5,019 nucleotides of DNA from positions 1 through 5,019 of the forward strand of contig SOIA01000302.1 in assembly GCA_004378665.1 (NCBI GenBank), given 5' to 3'. Shown in pieces: positions 1 to 5,019 of this stretch (the stretch's first letter is position 1; each line of letters begins with the position of its first letter). Made by a program: the position numbers and the translations under genes. This stretch comes from Candidatus Aminicenantota bacterium (GTDB taxonomy: Bacteria; Acidobacteriota; Aminicenantia; Aminicenantales; Aminicenantaceae). The notes beneath the pieces were generated by a model. It saw nothing but the letters and a program-made list of their open reading frames with translations. It ran no database searches and was not told where the DNA came from.

Positions 1-369
1 GCACAGTTGCTCAGAGAAAAAATCTTAAAACATAACGTCAAATGCTGGCTGGTGAACACAGGATGGGTGGGTGGCCCTTACGGAGTCGGAAGCCGGATTA
101 AACTGAAATATACGCGACAAATGATCAATGCGGCTCTTTCTGGCGCATTGGAGAAATCCTCGTTTGTAGAAGAGAATGTGTTTGGATTGAAAATTCCTAA
201 AGAGTGTCAGGATGTTCCAGATGAAATATTGAATCCTGTCCAGACCTGGAAAAAGAAGAGCGATTACATGGAGAAGGCGAAGGAGCTCGCAGGAAAATTT
301 AGAGAAAACTTTCAGCAATTCGCAGATGATTGTGAATCAGAGATACTCGAAGCTGGGCCCAAAATATAA
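1..369 (+). CDS. pckA: Phosphoenolpyruvate carboxykinase (ATP), C-terminal part
   Basis: This is the 3' end of a gene that enters from the left edge; 122 codons and the TAA stop are visible. The enzyme converts oxaloacetate plus ATP to phosphoenolpyruvate, CO2 and ADP in the cytoplasm, the entry step of gluconeogenesis. The fragment reads NTGWVGGPYGVG at residues 19-30, followed by SRIKLKYTR at 31-39. The Arg-Ile and Thr there (R32, I33, T38) match the adenine-contacting Arg449, Ile450 and Thr455 of E. coli PckA. Further on come VFGLKIP, VPDEILNP and TW, typical of the C-terminal lobe, and the protein ends AGPKI, close to the E. coli ending AGPKL. The reading frame is open back to base 1, so the TTG at 7 is not a real start. 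The active-site P-loop lies outside the window and cannot be checked. The gene converges on the aldolase gene, with 31 nt between the stop codons. Confidence 0.96.
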   Translation, partial: AQLLREKILKHNVKCWLVNTGWVGGPYGVGSRIKLKYTRQMINAALSGALEKSSFVEENVFGLKIPKECQDVPDEILNPVQTWKKKSDYMEKAKELAGKFRENFQQFADDCESEILEAGPKI

Positions 370-400
370 CACCTTCCTTATGTTTTCCTGAATCTTTTCC

Positions 401-1768
401 CTATTGGATGAAGTCTTCTTTCCTCTTTACTACCCTCATGGGTTTCATGTATTTATCAACGAGTACTTTGGTATCCTTTATATTGAGCTTTTCAAAGAGA
501 AAGGAGAACTCTTCCTCAGACGCAGAAGAAGCTTTATCCTTTATATCGAGAGGCAGAGAATAGATTTGTCTCTTGAACGGCCCAAAAGCTTTTTTCCTTG
601 TTTTATAGATAAACTGATCATCGGTCTGCTCGGGTTTTCTTTCGCTTGCGCAATTTGTATGGAGCCAGGCATATATTTTTTCTTTTATTGAGAGAGGAAG
701 ATATTCATAAACAATATTTTGAAATTGTGTGGCTAAGTGGATTTCAGCGCACTCCGCTTCAACGAAGCGGTCAAAGACGTCTTTGGGAAGTGTCGAAGCG
801 CCATGCTGCACAGCTCCTGCCATCTGGAACTCAGTCCTTGCGATTTGGGAGAGTGCTTTTAATGCATCAAAGTCCAATTTGACTTCTGCGATCGAGCCAT
901 CTGGCAATACGACTCCTCCATGGGAAGTGCCAGTTTGGATGCTTATTTTAGAGATGCCTTTGAGCCCTTGAATTTGGGATAGATAGCCCCGCATGAATGC
1001 CTGCAATTCTTCAGGAGTGGAGTTCTGGCCTCCGACTTCACCGATCTCCCCTCCTATTGAGATTTCAATTCCCTCAGGCTGGATTGTGCGAATGAATTTT
1101 GTTAACTGTGCACATACTTGATAATTCAATTCCTGCTGGCCATCAAGAGTCGATTTAGACAAATCGACTAACGTTGATGAATCGATGTCGATATTGTAAA
1201 AGCCAGCCTCAATGGCTTCAGATATCAGGTCTTTCAACTGATTGATTTCTCTGTCTCTGTCCTGAAGGTAATTCTGGGCGTTGACCTGAAAATGGTCTCC
1301 TTGGATGAAGAGCGGGCCGCTAAAACTCTCTTTTATCGCCGCAAGGATGATAAGGGAGACATACTCTCGAGGTCTTTGTCCGGTATAGCCAATTTCACCC
1401 TTTGCAATCTCGAATATAAATAAGCCAGCATTTATCTTGTTTGCTGCTCTAAAAACGGCCCTTGCCAGATCGTAGGTTAGTGTTCTGATATTTATCGCTG
1501 GCACGGAAAAGTGAGTTAAATTTTTTTTTGCTCTTGCTTCGTATAAAGCTTGAATAGAGGAAGGGATTATTCCAAATTTATGCGCAGCCTCATACACCAC
1601 CCAGTGGCATATCTTCATGAGATGTTCGGAATCATTCAAGAGGAATGTATCGACGAGATATTCTAGGGCTTTTTCTCTAAAGAAATCTGAATCCACAATC
1701 TTGATTTTGCCATTAACGAGTTCAATTTTGCATTGACCGAATAATTCTTTTTCATCTGTAAAAAGCAT
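401..1768 (-). CDS. Class II fructose-bisphosphate aldolase, long divergent form
   Basis: Predicted zinc-dependent class II aldolase of 455 residues, splitting fructose 1,6-bisphosphate into dihydroxyacetone phosphate and glyceraldehyde 3-phosphate. The motifs come in family order: FSVPAINIRTL (87-97), IQGDHF (155-160), IDIDSSTL (193-200), GGEIGEVGGQN (239-249), GTSHGG (280-285) and QHGAS (321-325). By comparison with E. coli FbaA, D158 is the catalytic acid, and H159, H283, H322 and probably E241 bind zinc. The position equivalent to the substrate-binding Asn in NIDTDTQ is changed: the local sequence is EIHLATQ (342-348). About 80 residues precede the barrel and about 100 follow it, making this much longer than the usual 285-360 residues. 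The ATG at 1768 was chosen for its GGGAGGG site. An open extension to a TTG at 1891 has no such site and encodes an atypical Cys-rich stretch. The gene lies 126 nt after pfkA, probably in the same transcript. Exact substrate (fructose, tagatose or another bisphosphate) is unproven. Confidence 0.87.
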   Translation of the reverse strand: MLFTDEKELFGQCKIELVNGKIKIVDSDFFREKALEYLVDTFLLNDSEHLMKICHWVVYEAAHKFGIIPSSIQALYEARAKKNLTHFSVPAINIRTLTYDLARAVFRAANKINAGLFIFEIAKGEIGYTGQRPREYVSLIILAAIKESFSGPLFIQGDHFQVNAQNYLQDRDREINQLKDLISEAIEAGFYNIDIDSSTLVDLSKSTLDGQQELNYQVCAQLTKFIRTIQPEGIEISIGGEIGEVGGQNSTPEELQAFMRGYLSQIQGLKGISKISIQTGTSHGGVVLPDGSIAEVKLDFDALKALSQIARTEFQMAGAVQHGASTLPKDVFDRFVEAECAEIHLATQFQNIVYEYLPLSIKEKIYAWLHTNCASERKPEQTDDQFIYKTRKKAFGPFKRQIYSLPLDIKDKASSASEEEFSFLFEKLNIKDTKVLVDKYMKPMRVVKRKEDFIQ

Positions 1769-1772
1769 TTTA

Positions 1773-1779
1773 CCCTCCC
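1773..1779 (-). promoter_or_regulatory. Shine-Dalgarno site that sets the aldolase start
   Basis: On the minus strand the sequence reads GGGAGGGTAAAATG, placing GGAGG five bases before the ATG at 1768. The in-frame ATG at 1789 is preceded by CAATTCAGCG with no ribosome binding site. The TTG at 1891, three bases after the pfkA stop, is also unsupported. This decides the start at 1768. It is the strongest ribosome binding site of the three minus-strand genes. Confidence 0.85.
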
Positions 1780-1793
1780 ATTTTTCCATCGCT

Positions 1794-1894
1794 GAATTGA
1801 TACTTTGACATGTTGTTAAAAGCTGGAAAGCGAAACATTGTTTTGTCAGCAAACAATGACACGTCCTGTAAAGCAGAGATGCGTGTATCAATTC
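1794..1894 (-). other. Structured intercistronic segment between pfkA and aldolase
   Basis: The segment starts at the base right after the pfkA stop codon and ends 14 nt before the aldolase Shine-Dalgarno site. Its ends are a perfect 10-bp inverted repeat: GAATTGATAC at 1794-1803 and GTATCAATTC at 1885-1894. Inside, 1859-1865 can pair with 1807-1813 over 7 bp. In the minus-strand RNA this includes one G-U pair; in the plus-strand RNA the same position would be an A-C mismatch. Directly adjacent is a hairpin at 1836-1858. A 19-nt stretch (1866-1884) and a 22-nt stretch (1814-1835) would be left largely unpaired. It could be an mRNA-stabilising or processing element, a regulatory leader for the aldolase, or a small palindromic repeat. 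No known riboswitch class is recognised. No T run follows, so it does not look like an intrinsic terminator. Confidence 0.5.
1836..1858 (-). repeat. Perfect inverted repeat (hairpin) in the pfkA-aldolase gap
   Basis: CATTGTTT (1836-1843) and AAACAATG (1851-1858) are perfect inverted copies around a 7-nt spacer. If one T is bulged, a 9-bp stem with a TCAG-type tetraloop forms instead. The hairpin is the inner helix of the larger structured segment. Minus-strand sequence after it is TTTCGC, not a T run, so an RNA structure or protein-binding site is more likely than a terminator. Confidence 0.55.
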
Positions 1895-2848
1895 TTATGT
1901 CAGTATCTTAATCAGCCTGTAATACTCTTCGATTTCTATTTGTTTGGGTTGGATCGCTTTCTCAAGGGGCACGGTATCTGGTCGATTTCCTTTTAAACAC
2001 ACACATTTATCTGTTTCTCCACTCCTCAAAACTTCAACAGCATGACTTCCCAGGCGAGCAGCCAATATTCTATCCGTGGCAGTTGGAGACCCTCCTCTCT
2101 GAATGTATCCCAAAACGGCGACTCTGGTCTCAAGTCCTGTCGTCAAAACTATTGTTTGTGCGACGTCGTCGGCTTTTGCTCTTCCTTCTGCAACGATGAC
2201 GATCCAGCTGATTTTTCCTTTTTTGTTCCCCTCGGAGATTTCTTCACATATCTTTCCCACATCAAAATCTTTTTCAGGAATCATAACCTCTTCACATCCT
2301 CCAGCTAAAGCCACCTGCAGGGCAATGTATCCGCAATCCCGGCCCATCACCTCAACAACAAATATCCTTTCTAAACTTGTGGCGGTATCTCTTATTTTAT
2401 CCAAAGCTTCGATTGCGACGTTAACGGCAGTATCAGCGCCAATCGTGAGCTCAACATCGGAAATATCATTATCAATGGTCGCAGGGATGCCAATCGTGGG
2501 AATATTGTATTTGCTGGCGAGTATGTGTGCCGCTGTCATTGAGCCATTGCCGCCCACGACAATTAAACCCTCAATGTTATTTTCTTTTAGAGTCTGAACG
2601 GCCTGTTCCTGTCCTGCTTCTGTGTGAAATTTTTTTGAGCGGTCTGTCTTTAATATTGTGCCTCCGCGGTTCAGGATGCCTGATACAGAGAGTCTATCCA
2701 GTTTGACTAACTCCCCGTTTACCAGGCCTTCATACCCCCTGCGGATTCCTAAAATTTCCATGTTGTAATGGCAGGCGGTCCTGACAACCGCCCTTATAGC
2801 CGCGTTAATCCCAGCACAATCTCTCGTTAAAATGCCGATCTTTTTCAT
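1895..2848 (-). CDS. pfkA: 6-phosphofructokinase, divergent donor site
   Basis: 317 residues, matching the 319-320 of bacterial PfkA. It should phosphorylate fructose 6-phosphate to the 1,6-bisphosphate, the committed step of glycolysis. Family landmarks: GYEGL (38-42), RGGTIL (61-66), TIDND (124-128) with catalytic D126 and D128, RDTATSLERI (153-162) with substrate-binding R161, MGR (168-170), VAEG (219-222) with E221, and TRVAVLGYIQRGGSP (241-255) with R242 and R251. The donor site is abnormal. The N-terminus reads ILTRDCAGIN instead of VLTSGGDxPGxN, two residues shorter and without the glycine pair. GGDGS is GGNGS (N101 for the Mg-contacting Asp103 of E. coli), and PGTIDND is PATIDND (A123). 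It lacks the GGDDS and PKTIDND signatures of pyrophosphate-dependent enzymes. The usual F6P-contacting His is Y248. The donor is therefore uncertain. The ATG at 2848 has a modest AAGG seven bases upstream. It sits between the phosphorylase and aldolase genes. Confidence 0.92.
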   Translation of the reverse strand: MKKIGILTRDCAGINAAIRAVVRTACHYNMEILGIRRGYEGLVNGELVKLDRLSVSGILNRGGTILKTDRSKKFHTEAGQEQAVQTLKENNIEGLIVVGGNGSMTAAHILASKYNIPTIGIPATIDNDISDVELTIGADTAVNVAIEALDKIRDTATSLERIFVVEVMGRDCGYIALQVALAGGCEEVMIPEKDFDVGKICEEISEGNKKGKISWIVIVAEGRAKADDVAQTIVLTTGLETRVAVLGYIQRGGSPTATDRILAARLGSHAVEVLRSGETDKCVCLKGNRPDTVPLEKAIQPKQIEIEEYYRLIKILT

Positions 2849-2972
2849 TGTTCAACCTTTTTGATTTATAATATTCATTGTTTTAAATTTTATATAAGCA
2901 GTGGAAAAATTGAGGTTATATTGCCCCCTTTTTTTTACAGGTATTGGCACTAAAACTCATCGCTTTTACTAT

Positions 2973-4859
2973 TCACTCCACCTCACGGGATGGCTGTAAC
3001 CAGATGATATCATAAGGTCGCAGGGTGATAGTCAACTTTTGATTTTCAGTTGAAAGCGATTTCCCTTCTATAAGATCATACCATCTGGATTCAGACGAAT
3101 TGATCTCTGAAAGTGAGATTTCAATTTGGCTCTCTCTGCTCGTCACGTTGGTTATCGTTAGAATATGTTGATCCATTTCTGGTGATGTTCTCAGGACTGT
3201 CAATACATCTGGAGATACGACGAGCACGTGTTGACCTCCATTTGGATGAAAAGCCCGCTTCTCAGTGCGTATCTTAATAAGCTTTCCTAGCTCCCTGTTA
3301 ATGCGCGATTTCTTCGTGTGGGGATAGTTCATGGAACTCATGATTGAATCGGCATCAACAATTGTCCTGTTAATTGCACGTTTCTTCTGAGTATCCTCCA
3401 CGGCTTCATGGTCGTTATGAGTTCCGAATAAACTATGCAGGTAAATTCCCGGGACACCCTGGAGAACAAGAGCTATTGACCTTGATGCAATGAAACGCTT
3501 GACCTGAAAAGGGATGTCTTCACTACTTCCCTTAAAATTTAAGGCGCTATACCAAGTGATATTGATTTCATACGGGACTTCTGTCCCGTCTTCTGCTGTT
3601 CTATACGAAATGAACCCTCCGTGTTTTTTCGCCCTTTCAATCAAATCATCGATCTCATCTTTTTCGAGGATATTTTTAATTCCCATGAGCCCGATACCAT
3701 CATGCGAATCCAGAAAGTTGAAGAAAGTTGTCGTATCAGAAACCTTCTTTAGACTTTTTGCCCAGTTAGAGAGGGTGGTCGTATTTTCAGTGTAGAATGA
3801 ATGCAAAACAAGGGGAGGGAGAGCGAAATTATACACCATTTGAGCCTCATCGTGCCCATTTCCAAAGTATGATATGTTTTCGTCATGAGGGACATTTGTT
3901 TCTGTGACTAATGCGACGCGCGGCGCAACAGCATCTAAGATGTCACGAAAGAGTTTTACGATTTCATGGGTATGCTCCAGATGGATACACCTTGTTCCGG
4001 GCTCTAACCAGAGATAGGTCACAGCATCAAGACGTATTATGTCTGCCCCATGACGGACATACGTGAGCAGAATCTCAATAACTCGCAGCAAGACATTTGG
4101 GTTTTTATAATTCAGGTCTATTTGATCTGGAGAAAACGTTGTCCAGACAAAGACTGGGCCATTCAGTGACTGGTACTCTGTAAGAATTCTTGATGACCGA
4201 GGTCGAAATATCAGGCTCCTCTGTCCAGGGGTCAGCTCTTCCCGCGATTTGAATGCGATGAAAAAGTCTTTATAGTAGGGGTGGTCATTCATAAATTCAC
4301 TAAACCATCTGCTTTTGGATGAGACATGGTTTATAACGCAATCAAACATAAGCTGGTAACGATTTTCAAGGTCTTCAATATCGTGCCACGACCCTAGATT
4401 GGGATCTACTGTTTCAAAGTCGGTTATAGAAAATCCTCTGTCAGAAGAAGAAGAGAAGAAGGGCAGGATATGCAGGGTGTTAATGGTTCCTTTAAGATAT
4501 GTGTCACAAAATTTGGCAAGCGTTGCTAGAGGTGAGTTCTCCTGACCGCTCAAGAGATCTCCATATGTGATCAAAATAACATCTTTTTGTGTGAACCGTT
4601 CTGAGAGATTAAAATTTTTATCCTCTTTTGCGAGTCTTTGAGGTTTGTGAGCATAGAAAACCTTTAGAATTCGCTCCAGTTCGCGCATCGTGGATTGAGC
4701 GACTGATTCGCTGTAGAGGAAATGAAGCCGTTTATGCATCCGATCGCATAATTTTTTTGAAAGTTTCAATAGAGGTTTTGTGTAATCCGGCTCTGGATCG
4801 TGGAGGGTTTTTATGGTATCAGGGATTTGATATTTTGCTTCTTTTTTTATCTGACTCAT
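2973..4859 (-). CDS. GH13_18 sugar phosphorylase (glucosylglycerate/sucrose phosphorylase family)
   Basis: 628-residue cytoplasmic alpha-glucoside phosphorylase, with no signal peptide or membrane segment. The family cleaves an alpha-glucoside with phosphate to alpha-glucose 1-phosphate and the free acceptor, with retention. GH13 motifs are intact: FDCVINH (172-178), IIRLDAVTYLW (274-284) with nucleophile D278, LVTETN (317-322) with acid/base E320, and FNFLDSHD (380-387) with transition-state Asp D387. The segment LHILPFFSSSSDRGF (129-143) is typical of subfamily 18. The acceptor-loop region reads EDGTEVPYEINITWYSAL (423-440). This resembles YcjM and glucosylglycerate phosphorylases more than the classical sucrose phosphorylases. 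An N-terminal extension of about 90 residues makes it longer than sucrose phosphorylases (about 490-505). The C-terminus (about 535-625) is the usual beta domain. The ATG at 4859 is the first possible start, as an in-frame TGA lies 6 nt upstream; no good Shine-Dalgarno site is seen. Acceptor specificity is inferred only. Confidence 0.9.
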   Translation of the reverse strand: MSQIKKEAKYQIPDTIKTLHDPEPDYTKPLLKLSKKLCDRMHKRLHFLYSESVAQSTMRELERILKVFYAHKPQRLAKEDKNFNLSERFTQKDVILITYGDLLSGQENSPLATLAKFCDTYLKGTINTLHILPFFSSSSDRGFSITDFETVDPNLGSWHDIEDLENRYQLMFDCVINHVSSKSRWFSEFMNDHPYYKDFFIAFKSREELTPGQRSLIFRPRSSRILTEYQSLNGPVFVWTTFSPDQIDLNYKNPNVLLRVIEILLTYVRHGADIIRLDAVTYLWLEPGTRCIHLEHTHEIVKLFRDILDAVAPRVALVTETNVPHDENISYFGNGHDEAQMVYNFALPPLVLHSFYTENTTTLSNWAKSLKKVSDTTTFFNFLDSHDGIGLMGIKNILEKDEIDDLIERAKKHGGFISYRTAEDGTEVPYEINITWYSALNFKGSSEDIPFQVKRFIASRSIALVLQGVPGIYLHSLFGTHNDHEAVEDTQKKRAINRTIVDADSIMSSMNYPHTKKSRINRELGKLIKIRTEKRAFHPNGGQHVLVVSPDVLTVLRTSPEMDQHILTITNVTSRESQIEISLSEINSSESRWYDLIEGKSLSTENQKLTITLRPYDIIWLQPSREVE

Positions 4860-4901
4860 CGCATTTCATTGCCGTGTTTCATTTCGCTTCTCGAGATTCC
4901 C

Positions 4902-4949
4902 AATATTTATCAATGGCCTTCTTCAAGAAGGTGTTTTTTTATAAATATT
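4902..4949. repeat. Nested inverted repeat upstream of the phosphorylase
   Basis: AATATTTAT at 4902-4910 is matched by its exact inverse ATAAATATT at 4941-4949. These 9-bp arms enclose a second hairpin at 4917-4931. The right arm overlaps the proposed -10 element of the phosphorylase promoter. The arms are pure A/T, so part of the symmetry could be chance. If real, it could be a cruciform, an operator, or part of the 5' untranslated RNA. Confidence 0.45.
4917..4940 (+). terminator. Hairpin plus T run, terminator-like on the plus strand
   Basis: CCTTC (4917-4921) and GAAGG (4927-4931) form a stem around TTCAA. After TG comes a run of seven T (4934-4940). This is the layout of a weak Rho-independent terminator for plus-strand transcripts, but no plus-strand gene lies to its left for over 4 kb. 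It may block antisense transcription, or be only a hairpin near the 5' end of the phosphorylase mRNA. The stem is short, so confidence is limited. Confidence 0.35.
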
Positions 4950-4973
4950 AAGGGCAAATGCTTATAATCTCAA
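4945..4973 (-). promoter_or_regulatory. Candidate sigma70-type promoter for the phosphorylase gene
   Basis: On the minus strand, TTGAGA (4973-4968) matches the -35 consensus at 5 of 6 positions. After a 17-nt spacer comes TAATAT (4950-4945), matching the -10 consensus at 4 of 6. Transcription would start near 4938, leaving an untranslated leader of about 80 nt before the ATG at 4859. AT-rich DNA gives such matches easily, so this is a proposal. Confidence 0.35.
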
Positions 4974-4977
4974 GCAT
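4958..4977. promoter_or_regulatory. Inverted repeat overlapping the proposed -35 element
   Basis: ATGCTT (4958-4963) and AAGCAT (4972-4977) are exact inverted half-sites around an 8-nt spacer. They straddle the proposed -35 box of the phosphorylase promoter, where a repressor or activator dimer could bind. The spacer region also contains TATAAT on the plus strand (4963-4968), but without a recognisable -35 partner. No regulator family can be named from the half-site. Confidence 0.3.
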
Positions 4978-4998
4978 AATTTTGAATAGTCTGAAGTA

Positions 4999-5010
4999 CT
5001 GGTATGCCAG
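4999..5010. repeat. Short near-perfect palindrome at the right edge
   Basis: CTGGTATGCCAG is a 12-bp palindrome with one mismatched pair. It lies 26 bases upstream of the proposed phosphorylase -35 box, a position where activator sites occur. It is short and could be chance. Confidence 0.25.
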
Positions 5011-5019
5011 AGATGACAA

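Noticed and set aside
370..400. Bidirectional terminator between the convergent pckA and aldolase genes
   Set aside because: Only 31 nt separate the stop codons, and no stem-loop with a T run is visible on either strand. The GGGCCC palindrome at the end of pckA is too short.
404..971. Plus-strand open frames across the aldolase gene
   Set aside because: They lie antisense to a gene with clear family motifs and have no recognisable motifs or ribosome binding sites of their own.
1769..1891. N-terminal extension of the aldolase frame by 41 codons to a TTG start
   Set aside because: It has no ribosome binding site, encodes a Cys-rich stretch unlike the family, and overlaps the structured segment. 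The ATG at 1768 has a strong GGGAGGG site.
2042..2597. Plus-strand open frames across pfkA
   Set aside because: They are antisense shadows of the well-supported kinase frame.
2852..2878. Tiny upstream ORF before pfkA (minus strand, ATG at 2878, eight codons, TGA just before the pfkA start)
   Set aside because: It has no Shine-Dalgarno site and lies in AT-rich DNA. Its ATG context AACAATGAA merely repeats that of the pfkA start (2844-2852 and 2874-2882). Nothing suggests a leader peptide.
2924..2936. C5T8 homopolymer tract downstream of the phosphorylase gene
   Set aside because: No stem precedes the T run on the plus strand, and on the minus strand it reads A8G5, so it is not an intrinsic terminator. 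It is intergenic, so slippage would not alter a protein.
2849..2972. Promoter for pfkA in the AT-rich gap
   Set aside because: Several TATA-like hexamers occur on the minus strand (for example TATTAT and TATAAC), but none has a convincing -35 partner at 16-18 nt.

Overview
The window carries four protein genes of central and storage-carbohydrate metabolism. It looks bacterial: compact genes, short intergenic gaps, a clear Shine-Dalgarno site, and three genes in a row on one strand. Base composition is moderate and somewhat AT-rich between genes. The mix (ATP-type PEP carboxykinase, a divergent PfkA, an unusual class II aldolase, and a GH13_18 sugar phosphorylase) does not fix a phylum. A Gram-negative environmental lineage such as a Desulfobacterota-like organism is a guess, not a conclusion.

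Layout: 1-369 (+) is the C-terminal end of ATP-dependent PEP carboxykinase, entering from outside the window. It converges with the next gene across a 31-nt gap that shows no clear terminator. The other three genes are on the minus strand, transcribed right to left: a GH13 subfamily 18 sugar phosphorylase (4859-2973), 6-phosphofructokinase (2848-1895), and class II fructose-bisphosphate aldolase (1768-401). The gaps between them are 124 and 126 nt. The pfk-aldolase gap is almost filled by a 101-nt segment with perfect 10-bp inverted ends and nested helices, probably a structured intercistronic RNA. The 160 nt upstream of the phosphorylase hold a candidate promoter, two inverted repeats, a palindrome and a hairpin with a plus-strand T run.

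How the genes may work together (inference): the phosphorylase would release glucose 1-phosphate from an alpha-glucoside, probably glucosylglycerate or a related compound rather than certainly sucrose. After isomerisation to fructose 6-phosphate, the kinase and aldolase would carry it into triose phosphates. PEP carboxykinase serves the opposite, gluconeogenic direction at the PEP node.

The most notable points are that the kinase lacks the usual glycine-rich donor-site motif and has two further changes at donor-site signature positions, that the aldolase is much longer than usual, and that the pfk-aldolase spacer appears structured. No mobile element, CRISPR array, tRNA or rRNA is seen.
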